A DNA stretch of 20,494 bases from Gp6-AA40 sp035263125 (GTDB lineage Bacteria > Acidobacteriota > Vicinamibacteria > Vicinamibacterales > UBA2999): assembly GCA_035263125.1 (NCBI GenBank), contig DATFRP010000310.1, positions 1 to 20,494 of the forward strand, in the 5' to 3' direction. This document shows positions 6,536-12,821 of the stretch, one piece after another. Under the pieces are notes generated by a model. It saw only the letters and a list, made by a program, of their open reading frames with translations, made no database searches and was not told the origin of the DNA. The translations under genes and the position numbers were made by a program. The first letter of the stretch is position 1, and each line of letters begins with the position of its first letter.

Positions 6536-8428
6536 TTACGCCGACACTGCCGCAAAATCGAGATTCTCCGTGAGCCGCGTGCCATCCTTCCTGAACGCCT
6601 CCGTCAGGAGCGCGATCCGGCGCTTCGCTTCGATGAGATCGAAGTTATTCAGGTTGATATTGAGCAGGTCGATGTACCACGGCAGCTTGGTCTCGTCCAT
6701 CACGTAGGCCTCGACGATCTCGCGTGCGATCGGCAGCGTCGTCGTCTTCGAGACGTCGTAGACGTCGCGGTTACCGGCTTTGAGCAGCTTGTCGTATTCC
6801 TCGCGGAGGAGCTGCGCGAAGAGTTCACGGGTGAAGCGGTCGCCGGCCTTGACGCCGATCGGATCGTCGGCCGTGAGCGTGGCGCCCTTGTGCAGCCATT
6901 CCCACAGAATGCTCAAACGGATCTCGCCCGTGGCCATGTCTTCCATCAGATACAGCACGTCTTCGTTGCCGAAGAAGTCGGCCGGCTTGAGCGCTGCCGC
7001 CTGGAGACCCTGGCCGAACGCGTTGCCGTACTGCAGCGCGACGCTGAGCAGATCGCGCGCGCCACGGATCGTGCGCGGAGCGTCTTCGAGCAGCGTGAGG
7101 CCGTCGGCGTCCGCGGTCGTGTAGGTGAGCCGGGGAAAGCCGCGCCCGAGCTGATTCGCCTCGCCGGCCTTTTCCCAGACTGGGCGGACGATGTGAACCA
7201 TCTTCCAGTGCGCGACCCACTTGCCGCTTGCGCCCTCGCGCTGCTCCCGCTCGGCGCCAGCGACGGCTCGCTTCATGCCGTTGGTGACGCCGGCCTCTGA
7301 GCCCACCGGGATGTTCGGCTCCATCCCGCCTTGCCACAAGGCGAATCGGCCGTTGCGGTCAGGAGTGTTGACCGCGCGCCGCACGCGGTCCTCGTAGATC
7401 CGCATGTAGCCGTACGTCATCGTGATGGTGTCGATGTTGGGATTGATGAACGACGGGTCCCACGCCACCGCATCCGAGACGCTGTTGATATAGTCCCAGC
7501 GTCCGGTGTTGAAGCCGACGAAGTGCAGGCCGAGCGCGGCGCGAATCTCCATCAGCTGGAAGCACGCTTCGATCTGCTCGACGAGCACGTAGACCTTGAT
7601 GGTGCCGACAGGCAGATTGAGATGCTGCTCGAGCACGCTCATGATGTCGTTCCAGAGCGCGGCCTCTTCGGCGGTCTGAATCTTCGGGAGGTATAACACC
7701 AGCGAGCATCCTGTTCGGCGGAGCTGCTGCTGGTTGTTCACGAGATAGAGCGTGAGGTCGACGATTGAGGCGGAGAAGCCGCCGCCGCCGGTGAGCCGCA
7801 CGTGGCGGTCGTCGAGGTGCAGGCCGCGCGGACGGAAGATTTTGGTGGTGAAATCGAGCTGCGCACGCCAGTCGCGGATCGTCGGCCTGCCGAAGAAACC
7901 GTTCGCCCACTGATTCATTTCTGCGGCGACACCTTCGGCAGTTTTCAGGAAGATCGGATCGCGGTGAATAGCCAGCTTCAGATTCCGCTGATTGTCGAGC
8001 GACATCGTCGACACCTGACCGAGGGCGTCTTCGCCGTCGAACATCCAGCCGTCTGCGCCGGAGAGCAGCGCGTAGGCGACATTGCGGATGCTGGTTTCGA
8101 CCGACACGTTCGGGCGCGCGGCCGGCCCGGTGCCCTGGATCCACTGGCGCTGGAGATCGTGCGGGATCTCGCTGCCGCTGAATCGGCCGTCGCGCGCGTC
8201 CTGCACTGTGATCGATGTGCGCGGGATGCGTGACGTCGGATCGAGAAACGCGATCCGCTGCGACTTCTGAGAACGGGCGCGGCGGCGAGCGATTCGGGCG
8301 GCCATCACCGTTTTTCGATCGTCGTCGAGCGGCGCGAGCGCCCCCAGCGCCGCCATCACCTCGTTGGTGAAGACATCGGGATAGGCGGCGTCCAGATGGT
8401 TGCGGATTTCCAGCGTGCGCGATGCCAT
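6536..8428 (-). CDS. aceB: Malate synthase-like protein (A-type features, 630 residues)
   Basis: Malate synthase condenses glyoxylate with acetyl-CoA to malate. Visible motifs: FDGEDALGQ (compare FEDATSPTW in the A type), VYVLVEQIEACFQLMEI followed by GFNTGRWDYI with Arg310, GKWVAHWKMV (compare GTWVAHP), and YLMEDMATGEIRLSILWEWLHKGA. In the last motif Asp497 is at the position of the catalytic base. At 630 residues it is about 100 longer than E. coli AceB and far shorter than the G type, with unusual wording around the motifs, so it is a divergent branch. I chose ATG 8428 because GAGGA lies 7 nt upstream; an open extension to 8533 overlaps the VOC gene and looks spurious. No isocitrate lyase is nearby. 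The VOC gene lies 28 bp upstream and the PQQ dehydrogenase 84 bp downstream, suggesting one transcript. Substrate identity needs testing. Confidence 0.85.
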   Translation of the reverse strand: MASRTLEIRNHLDAAYPDVFTNEVMAALGALAPLDDDRKTVMAARIARRRARSQKSQRIAFLDPTSRIPRTSITVQDARDGRFSGSEIPHDLQRQWIQGTGPAARPNVSVETSIRNVAYALLSGADGWMFDGEDALGQVSTMSLDNQRNLKLAIHRDPIFLKTAEGVAAEMNQWANGFFGRPTIRDWRAQLDFTTKIFRPRGLHLDDRHVRLTGGGGFSASIVDLTLYLVNNQQQLRRTGCSLVLYLPKIQTAEEAALWNDIMSVLEQHLNLPVGTIKVYVLVEQIEACFQLMEIRAALGLHFVGFNTGRWDYINSVSDAVAWDPSFINPNIDTITMTYGYMRIYEDRVRRAVNTPDRNGRFALWQGGMEPNIPVGSEAGVTNGMKRAVAGAEREQREGASGKWVAHWKMVHIVRPVWEKAGEANQLGRGFPRLTYTTADADGLTLLEDAPRTIRGARDLLSVALQYGNAFGQGLQAAALKPADFFGNEDVLYLMEDMATGEIRLSILWEWLHKGATLTADDPIGVKAGDRFTRELFAQLLREEYDKLLKAGNRDVYDVSKTTTLPIAREIVEAYVMDETKLPWYIDLLNINLNNFDLIEAKRRIALLTEAFRKDGTRLTENLDFAAVSA

Positions 8429-8456
8429 GGTCGATTCCTCGCTGCCTGTTGGACCG

Positions 8457-8831
8457 CTATGCGGCCGAGCCCCCTGGCTGCTTCCAGACCGGCCGCGGGT
8501 GGCGCGGCTGGTAGATGCTGATCGTCCCGCCACCCGGCAGCGACACCTGCGTCAGCACACCCCAGCGCTGATCCTGGGGCGGCGTGCACGTGATGCCGCG
8601 CTTCGAGAGGGCGTCGATGAGCGTGTGGATATCGTCGGTCATCAGGTAGAACTCGTGGATGTTGTTCTTCTCCGACGGGTGCACTGCGACTTCAGCCGGC
8701 GGTACCGCGAAGATTAACCAGCCGCCGCCCACGTCCACGCTGGGCAGACCGAGGACATCCCGTAAGAACGCACGGTCGGCCTCCGCGCTCGTGCTGTAGA
8801 TGATCGAGTGTGCACCAGTGATCGTCGGCAT
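8457..8831 (-). CDS. VOC (glyoxalase/bleomycin-resistance/dioxygenase) superfamily protein
   Basis: 124 residues, the length of a single VOC domain with two beta-alpha-beta-beta-beta modules. The first begins GAHSIIYSTSAEADRAFLRDVLGLPSVD and the second has HEFYLMTDDIHTLIDALSKRGI, ending in SLPGGGTISIYQPRHPRP. Candidate metal ligands are His8, a mid-protein His/Glu pair in HEFYL and a late residue, but the exact set cannot be fixed by eye. Members include glyoxalase I, dioxygenases, epimerases and resistance proteins, so no reaction is assigned. GGGAGAG about 9 nt before the ATG supports the start. It is the first gene of the apparent VOC > malate synthase > PQQ dehydrogenase row. Confidence 0.85.
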   Translation of the reverse strand: MPTITGAHSIIYSTSAEADRAFLRDVLGLPSVDVGGGWLIFAVPPAEVAVHPSEKNNIHEFYLMTDDIHTLIDALSKRGITCTPPQDQRWGVLTQVSLPGGGTISIYQPRHPRPVWKQPGGSAA

Positions 8832-8862
8832 CAGGTCTTCTCTCCCGTCAGCCCCCTATTGC

Positions 8863-9096
8863 ACCACGAAGAGCCACGGAGAGAAACGGAGATCACAGGC
8901 CACGAAGATCACGAAGAACACAAAGTGGAGAAACGGAGGACGTACCTCCCACAAATATGGTCTCCGTTCCTCAACCTTCGTGTTCTCTGTGATCTTTGTG
9001 GCCCTAATCTCCGTTTCCCGACCCTCCGTGTTCTCCGTGATCTCCGTGGCCCAAACCTTCGTGATCTCCGTGGCCCACTCTCTGTGCCCTCCGTGG
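8863..9096. repeat. Degenerate CCACGGAG/AAACGGAG repeat array, inverted halves
   Basis: The left half (8863-8940) has units such as CCACGAAG, CCACGGAG and AAACGGAG on the plus strand. The right half (8957-9096) has the complementary units (CTCCGTTTC, CTCCGTGTTCTCCGTGATC, CTCCGTGGCC), so the array folds on itself around a short unmatched centre. It begins 32 bp after the VOC start and ends exactly at the metallophosphoesterase stop codon. No open frame here resembles a protein. The same unit type recurs at 12318-12440 and 12530-12710. Confidence 0.85.
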
Positions 9097-9873
9097 CTAG
9101 AACGAGGCCCGCGTGAACGCCTCGAGCATCGCTGCCTCCGCCGGTGGATTCAGGACATTCATCTCGGCAAATTCCTGCGCCCCGGGGAACGCCGTCGTGC
9201 GAATGACCGCGGCGCAGGCTTCCAGATCGTACGAGGTGTGACGCAACTCGATGTCGGGCCCGAGCAGAAGCCAATCGGCACCTGTTCGTCCGAACGGGCA
9301 ACCGACGCTACCGGCATTCACGACGCGGGTCGCGCCGATCATTCGATCGAATTGCATGTGCGTGTGACCGCAGACGACGAGCGACACGCCGAGGTCCTTG
9401 AAGAGCGGCAGGAGCACGTCCTCGGGCGTCAGGCGCGTGAAGGCGTCGGTCTCGCTCGACGGCGTGCCGTGGCAGAACAGCGCGTCGCCGATGCCATCGA
9501 TGTGGAGCCGAAGGGTTTTCGGCCAGCGTCTGATCGTGTCGGCCTCATCAGGCCGCAGCTGTCGCGCCGTCCAGCGGATCCACTCTCGATACTTCTCCGG
9601 CAGTGGCGCCCCGGACGTCGTGCCCCAATACGTCACGGCGGCCGGATTGGCCGCGTCGAGTTGTGCCAGCACCGCGAGCTCGCCGTTGCCGTAGATGGCG
9701 CTCACGGGCACGCGGAGCGCACGGAGACGTTCGAGTGTGTCCCGCGGCATCGGGCCAGGCAGGACGTCTCCGCCAAGCGCGACAAGATCGATCCGTTGGT
9801 CACCGAGTTCCGCGAGTACGGCGTCGAGCGCGGGAAGGTTCGCGTGTATGTCGTTCAGCACCGCGACGCGCAT
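9097..9873 (-). CDS. Metallophosphoesterase, YfcE/MJ0936-like
   Basis: 258 residues of the calcineurin-like phosphoesterase fold. Metal-binding motifs in order: NDIHAN (Asp8, His10), LGGDVLPG (Asp36), YGNGE (Asn63), FCHGT and CGHTH. The usual GNH(D/E) reads GNGE here, with Gly64 where many family members have His. MJ0936/YfcE-type members also lack His there, so activity is still likely. Substrates range from phosphodiesters to nucleotides and cannot be assigned. It is the last gene of the five-gene row, 16 nt after the methyltransferase, with CGGAGT upstream of the ATG. Its TAG stop abuts the CCACGGAG repeat array directly. Confidence 0.88.
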   Translation of the reverse strand: MRVAVLNDIHANLPALDAVLAELGDQRIDLVALGGDVLPGPMPRDTLERLRALRVPVSAIYGNGELAVLAQLDAANPAAVTYWGTTSGAPLPEKYREWIRWTARQLRPDEADTIRRWPKTLRLHIDGIGDALFCHGTPSSETDAFTRLTPEDVLLPLFKDLGVSLVVCGHTHMQFDRMIGATRVVNAGSVGCPFGRTGADWLLLGPDIELRHTSYDLEACAAVIRTTAFPGAQEFAEMNVLNPPAEAAMLEAFTRASF

Positions 9874-9889
9874 GATGGTCGTACTCCGT

Positions 9890-10669
9890 TCACTCGCAAG
9901 CGGCCACGACGACCAGTTCGTCGCTGTCTCTCGCGAACGGACGTTCGTCGAAGCCGCCGTAGATCTCGACTGAACGGAAGCCGGCCTCGCTCAGCAGGCG
10001 CCGGATATCAGACGGATACAGGTACGACAGCTCGAGACGATGCACGAACGTTCGTGCGAGCGTGCCGTCGGTCGTGAACTCCTCGTAGCGAATCAGGGAA
10101 TGGATGCGGCGATGCACCGTATCGTACCGGTTGGCGTCGGAGCGCACGAGAGTAGTGCCGTCGCCGTTCTCCGACGTCGAGGCCCAACGCCAGACGCCGG
10201 CGAGGGGACCGGCATGCTGGCTCATGAACTCCAGCGAAGGATGGAACACATTGAAGGCAAAACGCCCGTGCGGACGAAGGTGTGCCCGCACGCGTCGAAA
10301 GGTTGCGAGATGGTCCTCCTCGGTCAGGTTGTGCAGGAGCGTTCGAAACGGAGCGATGATGAGCGCGAACCGCTCGCGCAGCTCAAACGTGCGCATGTCG
10401 CCCTCGACCACTTCGATTCGATCGCGAACCTGCGGCGAGGCCGCCGCCTTTCGCTGCGGCGCCGAGAGCATGTCACGATCGCAGTCGAGCGCATGGACGG
10501 CGACGCCGTCCTCCGCCATCTTGAGCGCAATGCGCCCCGTGCCCGCTCCGAGTTCCAGCACGGGTCCGCCACTCTCGCGTGCCTTGCGTCGGTACCACAC
10601 GAGATCGCCAAAGAACGACTCGGGTACGGTGGCGTCGTAAATGTCGGCGTTGTATATGGGGCTCGCCAT
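9890..10669 (-). CDS. Class I SAM-dependent methyltransferase
   Basis: 259 residues from ATG 10669. Motif I is VLELGAGTGRIALKMA (37-52), followed by the acidic motif VHALDCDRDML and then VVEGDMRTFEL and LIIAPFRTLLHNLT, the usual Rossmann methyltransferase order. The C-terminal half (VFHPSLEFMS, RLELSYLYPSDIRRLLSEAGF) fits small-molecule methyltransferases; the substrate is unknown. A longer reading frame starts at 10756 inside the upstream reductase gene and passes through a 9-bp tandem repeat (VDRVDRVDR), but ATG 10669 gives a normal N-terminus. The last repeat unit (ATAGGG) sits just before this ATG and may act as a weak ribosome-binding site. Third position from the end of the five-gene row would be the reductase; this gene lies between it and the phosphoesterase. 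Confidence 0.88.
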   Translation of the reverse strand: MASPIYNADIYDATVPESFFGDLVWYRRKARESGGPVLELGAGTGRIALKMAEDGVAVHALDCDRDMLSAPQRKAAASPQVRDRIEVVEGDMRTFELRERFALIIAPFRTLLHNLTEEDHLATFRRVRAHLRPHGRFAFNVFHPSLEFMSQHAGPLAGVWRWASTSENGDGTTLVRSDANRYDTVHRRIHSLIRYEEFTTDGTLARTFVHRLELSYLYPSDIRRLLSEAGFRSVEIYGGFDERPFARDSDELVVVAACE

Positions 10670-10671
10670 CA

Positions 10672-10701
10672 CCCTATCAACCCTATCAACCCTATCAACC
10701 C
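10672..10701. repeat. 9-bp tandem repeat CCCTATCAA, three copies plus CCC
   Basis: Three perfect copies of CCCTATCAA lie head to tail, followed by a partial CCC. The array ends 2 bp before the methyltransferase start codon. Read on the minus strand each unit is TTGATAGGG, so the array places AGGG next to the ATG. A copy-number change would keep the upstream reading frame but could alter translation of the methyltransferase. Confidence 0.9.
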
Positions 10702-10709
10702 ACCCCGAT

Positions 10710-11339
10710 CTAGTACGCGACGATGACGACCTTACCGAGATAAGCACGGTCGTCAAGCTGCCTGAGGATGAAGTGGGCGGTGTCGGCTCGCGAGATCTTC
10801 GGCATGCCGCTCATGGCCAGCCGGTCACCGAACCGGTAGGTACCGGTCAACGGACCGTCGGTCAGCAGAGCAGGCTGAACGATCGTCCAGTCGACGGTGC
10901 TGCGCCGGATCGCGTTTTCGCCCACCAGCTTGTCGGCGTAGATGTCCTTGAGAAACAGGCGGATGAACAGACGCGAGAGCAGCGGCGTATTGCGGATCGT
11001 ATCTCCAACGCCGATCGCGGACGTGAAAATCAGCCGGCGAACCTGAGACGCCTGCATCGCCGCGAGGATGGCCGGTACCGCCCGCGCTATCAGGCCTTCC
11101 GCCTTGAATGACCGTCCGCGGCCCAGCGCGCTGATCACCGCGTCGTGGCCACGGATCGCTTCGCCAAGCTGCGGACCGCCGCTGGCTGCATCTGCGACGA
11201 CCACTCTCAGCCGCTCGTGGCGTAGGGACATCTTGTCGGGGTTGCGCACGAGCGCCGTGACCTGATGTCCAGCGTCGAGCGCCTGCGTGACGAGGGCGCG
11301 GCCGGTGCCGCCTGTCGATCCAATGACGAGGAGCTTCAT
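10710..11339 (-). CDS. NAD(P)-binding atypical SDR / NmrA-like reductase
   Basis: 209 residues. The N-terminus VIGSTGGTGRALV carries the GxxGxxG dinucleotide loop (7-13), with ALVRNPDK at the second strand, where Arg often favours NADP(H). VVADAA, DAVISALG and LIFTSAIGVGD follow in the order seen in atypical short-chain dehydrogenases of the NmrA/biliverdin-reductase-B type. No classical YxxxK active site is evident, so it may be a flavin-type reductase or a redox sensor rather than an alcohol dehydrogenase. Its ATG directly follows the TAG of the LOG gene with no base between (TAGATG), and no separate ribosome-binding site is clear, so translation is probably coupled. Confidence 0.85.
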   Translation of the reverse strand: MKLLVIGSTGGTGRALVTQALDAGHQVTALVRNPDKMSLRHERLRVVVADAASGGPQLGEAIRGHDAVISALGRGRSFKAEGLIARAVPAILAAMQASQVRRLIFTSAIGVGDTIRNTPLLSRLFIRLFLKDIYADKLVGENAIRRSTVDWTIVQPALLTDGPLTGTYRFGDRLAMSGMPKISRADTAHFILRQLDDRAYLGKVVIVAY

Positions 11340-11963
11340 CTACGTTGAGGCGCGATCGATCCATTTATCGACCAATGGAGGATTGGAGGACACGAGCCGA
11401 TCGAGGAGAGCGTCGGGCGATTCCGAGACGGCGATCATCGACCCGTTCTCGCGCTTGACGAACCCTTCGTCAACCGAGTGCTCGAGAAACGAGATTATGA
11501 AGTCGAAGTACCGGTGGACGTTCAGGAGCCCGCACGGCTTCCGATGCAACCCGAGTTGCGCCCACGTCAGCACCTCGAAGAACTCTTCGAGTGTGCCCCA
11601 GCCCCCGGGCAGGGCGATGAACGCATCGGAGAGCTCCGCCATCGTCGCTTTGCGTTCATGCATCGACGACACGACGCGGAGCTCGGTCAATCCCGAGTGA
11701 GCAATCTCTCTCGCGACGAGCCACGCGGGGATCACGCCGATGACTTCGCCGCCGGCACCCAGCGCCGAATCCGCAGCGACACCCATGAGGCCTACCCGGG
11801 CTCCTCCGTAGACCATACCGAGCTTACGCAGCGCCAGGGTCACACCGAGTTGTCGCGCGGCTGACTCGTACTCGACGCGAATGCCGGTGTTCGATCCGGC
11901 GAAGACACACACGCGCCTCAACGCGGGTCGATCTGCGGGCGTCGCTTGTGATTCAGAGGACAT
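11340..11963 (-). CDS. LOG-family protein (cytokinin riboside 5'-monophosphate phosphoribohydrolase type)
   Basis: 207 residues from ATG 11963. The family signature is complete: VCVFAGSNTG (18-27), MVYGGARVGLMG (50-61), SSMHERKATM with Arg104-Lys105, and LPGGWGTLEEFFE with the PGGxGTxxE loop (119-127). Such enzymes cut the base from nucleoside 5'-monophosphates, releasing cytokinins or other purine bases; in bacteria the true substrate is often unknown. The start overlaps the end of the upstream BamE-like gene by 11 bp, and the stop touches the next gene's ATG, so it is inside an operon. No strong ribosome-binding site precedes ATG 11963. The open frame continues upstream to 12194, but that part has no LOG homology. 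Confidence 0.9.
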   Translation of the reverse strand: MSSESQATPADRPALRRVCVFAGSNTGIRVEYESAARQLGVTLALRKLGMVYGGARVGLMGVAADSALGAGGEVIGVIPAWLVAREIAHSGLTELRVVSSMHERKATMAELSDAFIALPGGWGTLEEFFEVLTWAQLGLHRKPCGLLNVHRYFDFIISFLEHSVDEGFVKRENGSMIAVSESPDALLDRLVSSNPPLVDKWIDRAST

Positions 11964-12435
11964 TGGTCGACTTCGAGACCCATACGTCGATGAGATGCCC
12001 GTTCGCATCGAATCCCCAGTAAACGATGACGCGTGTGGGGAGCGGGAGCGGGATGTTGCGATAGTTTCCCAAATCTGCCTGAATGTGTTGTGCGCCGACG
12101 ATGCGGGCTGGGACTCGCTGGTCGGCGAAGCCGCTCTGCCTGCCGATCTCGTAACGCCACCGCCTTCTCCTGACGAACGCCTCGACGTCGTCAAAGGTGC
12201 TTCCGAGGGGGGCTTCCTCGAGCAGACGCCTGCGAATCGATTCGCCAGGGTCGCGACGCCAGTCGGTCACGATGCGCAGTCCGATCGACGCCACGACTGC
12301 GAGAGGGAGGAGCCACACGAGGGAGGGAACGGAGGTCGATTCACACGGTGGTAACGGGGCAAACGCAGATCGCTCTTCTTGATCTCCGTTTCCCCCGTTA
12401 CCTCCGTGTTGAAGTTTCTCCGTTTTTTCCGTCAT
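11953..12435 (-). CDS. Hypothetical membrane-anchored protein with BamE/SmpA-like C-terminal region
   Basis: 160 residues if the ATG at 12435 is used. One hydrophobic segment (VWLLPLAVVASIGLRIV, about 40-56) would anchor or export it. The rest (APLGSTFDDVEAFVRRRRW ... VIVYWGFDANGHLIDVWVSK) has the small alpha-beta pattern of BamE/SmpA-like domains, namely G-S/T followed by a helix and a late FDxxGxL(I/V)DV strand. That resemblance is by eye and weak. Residues 10-30 are encoded by a hairpin repeat, so the N-terminal 34 residues may be recent and the true start could lie later, for example at the GTG just before the hydrophobic segment. Its end overlaps the LOG start by 11 bp. It heads the five-gene row. 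Confidence 0.65.
   Translation of the reverse strand: MTEKTEKLQHGGNGGNGDQEERSAFAPLPPCESTSVPSLVWLLPLAVVASIGLRIVTDWRRDPGESIRRRLLEEAPLGSTFDDVEAFVRRRRWRYEIGRQSGFADQRVPARIVGAQHIQADLGNYRNIPLPLPTRVIVYWGFDANGHLIDVWVSKSTNVL
12345..12407. repeat. Hairpin of the ACGGAG repeat family inside a coding region
   Basis: Arms 12345-12371 and 12381-12407 match as an inverted repeat at 24 of 27 positions around a 9-nt loop. The right arm starts GATCTCCGTTTCCCCCGTTA. Related ACGGAG-type sequence continues on both sides (about 12318-12440), over the predicted start of the BamE-like gene. Confidence 0.85.
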
Positions 12436-12460
12436 CCCCGTTCTCTCCTGTGATCACGGT

Positions 12461-12472
12461 CGCTCATGAGCG
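12461..12472. promoter_or_regulatory. 12-bp perfect palindrome CGCTCATGAGCG, possible operator
   Basis: It is centred 31 bp upstream of the first ATG of the five-gene row. GTGATCAC (12450-12457) lies just beside it and recurs in TCGTGATCACGA at 12593-12604. The position suits a repressor site, but the surroundings are repeat DNA, so the function is inferred only. Confidence 0.35.
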
Positions 12473-12529
12473 CGGCTCACGCCGTACTATGAAAGTCGGC
12501 GAGCGATGTTGAGAGTAGACAACGGGGGA

Positions 12530-12710
12530 GAAGGGGGGACGGGATGGACACACGGGGATAACGGTGGAATCGGGGGAAACGGGAATTCTCAATCGTGATC
12601 ACGACGACGTCCTGTCGTTTCCCCTGTTTCCATCTCCGTTGCCCCCAGGTTGATGCCTTTCTCCGTTTCCTCATCGCCGTTCTCTCCCGTGATCGCTCAG
12701 CCGTCCTGAC
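12530..12710. repeat. Degenerate ACGGGG/CCCCGT repeat array with inverted halves
   Basis: The left half has GGGGGAGAAGGGGGGACGGG and GGGGGAAACGGGAATTCTC. The right half has the complementary types (GTTTCCCCTGTTTCCATCTC, CTCCGTTTCC, CGTTCTCTCCCGTGATC). The palindrome TCGTGATCACGA sits near the centre. It belongs to the same family as the arrays at 8863-9096 and 12318-12440. Confidence 0.75.
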
Positions 12711-12732
12711 GGGTTGGCGCAGCTTACGTGAA

Positions 12733-12816
12733 GCCGGGCCTGAAAAACAGGCCCGGCCTACACCGTCTCTAAGCGCTAAGTGGCAGTGTAGGCCGGGTCC
12801 TGTTCTTGGACCCGGC
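12733..12816. terminator. Paired GC-rich hairpins downstream of the OxlT-type gene
   Basis: Hairpin 1 pairs GCCGGGCCTG (12733-12742) with CAGGCCCGGC (12748-12757) around AAAAA. Hairpin 2 pairs GCCGGGTCC (12792-12800) with GGACCCGGC (12808-12816). Between them, GGCCTACAC (12755-12763) also pairs with GTGTAGGCC (12786-12794), so an alternative central fold is possible. They begin 6 bp past the antiporter stop and could end its transcript, although no U run follows. Confidence 0.6.
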
Positions 12817-12821
12817 GTATG

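Larger units (their letters stand above)
12436..12821. other. Non-coding interval: repeats, palindromes and hairpins between two operons
   Basis: I see no credible gene in these 386 bases. A 65-residue open frame at 12477-12674 (minus) is made of repeat DNA and has low-complexity Arg/Lys/Ser content. The interval holds perfect palindromes (12461-12472 and 12593-12604), a second degenerate ACGGGG/CCCCGT inverted array (about 12530-12710), and the paired GC-rich hairpins at 12733-12816. Confidence 0.75.

Noticed and set aside
8863..9096. Possible CRISPR array
   Set aside because: Units are short, degenerate and inverted between halves; there are no uniform repeats with regular unique spacers and no cas genes.
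8800..10077. 425-residue plus-strand frame across the repeat array, phosphoesterase and methyltransferase
   Set aside because: Begins in repeat DNA and then runs antisense to genes with clear motifs; Arg-rich and unlike any family.
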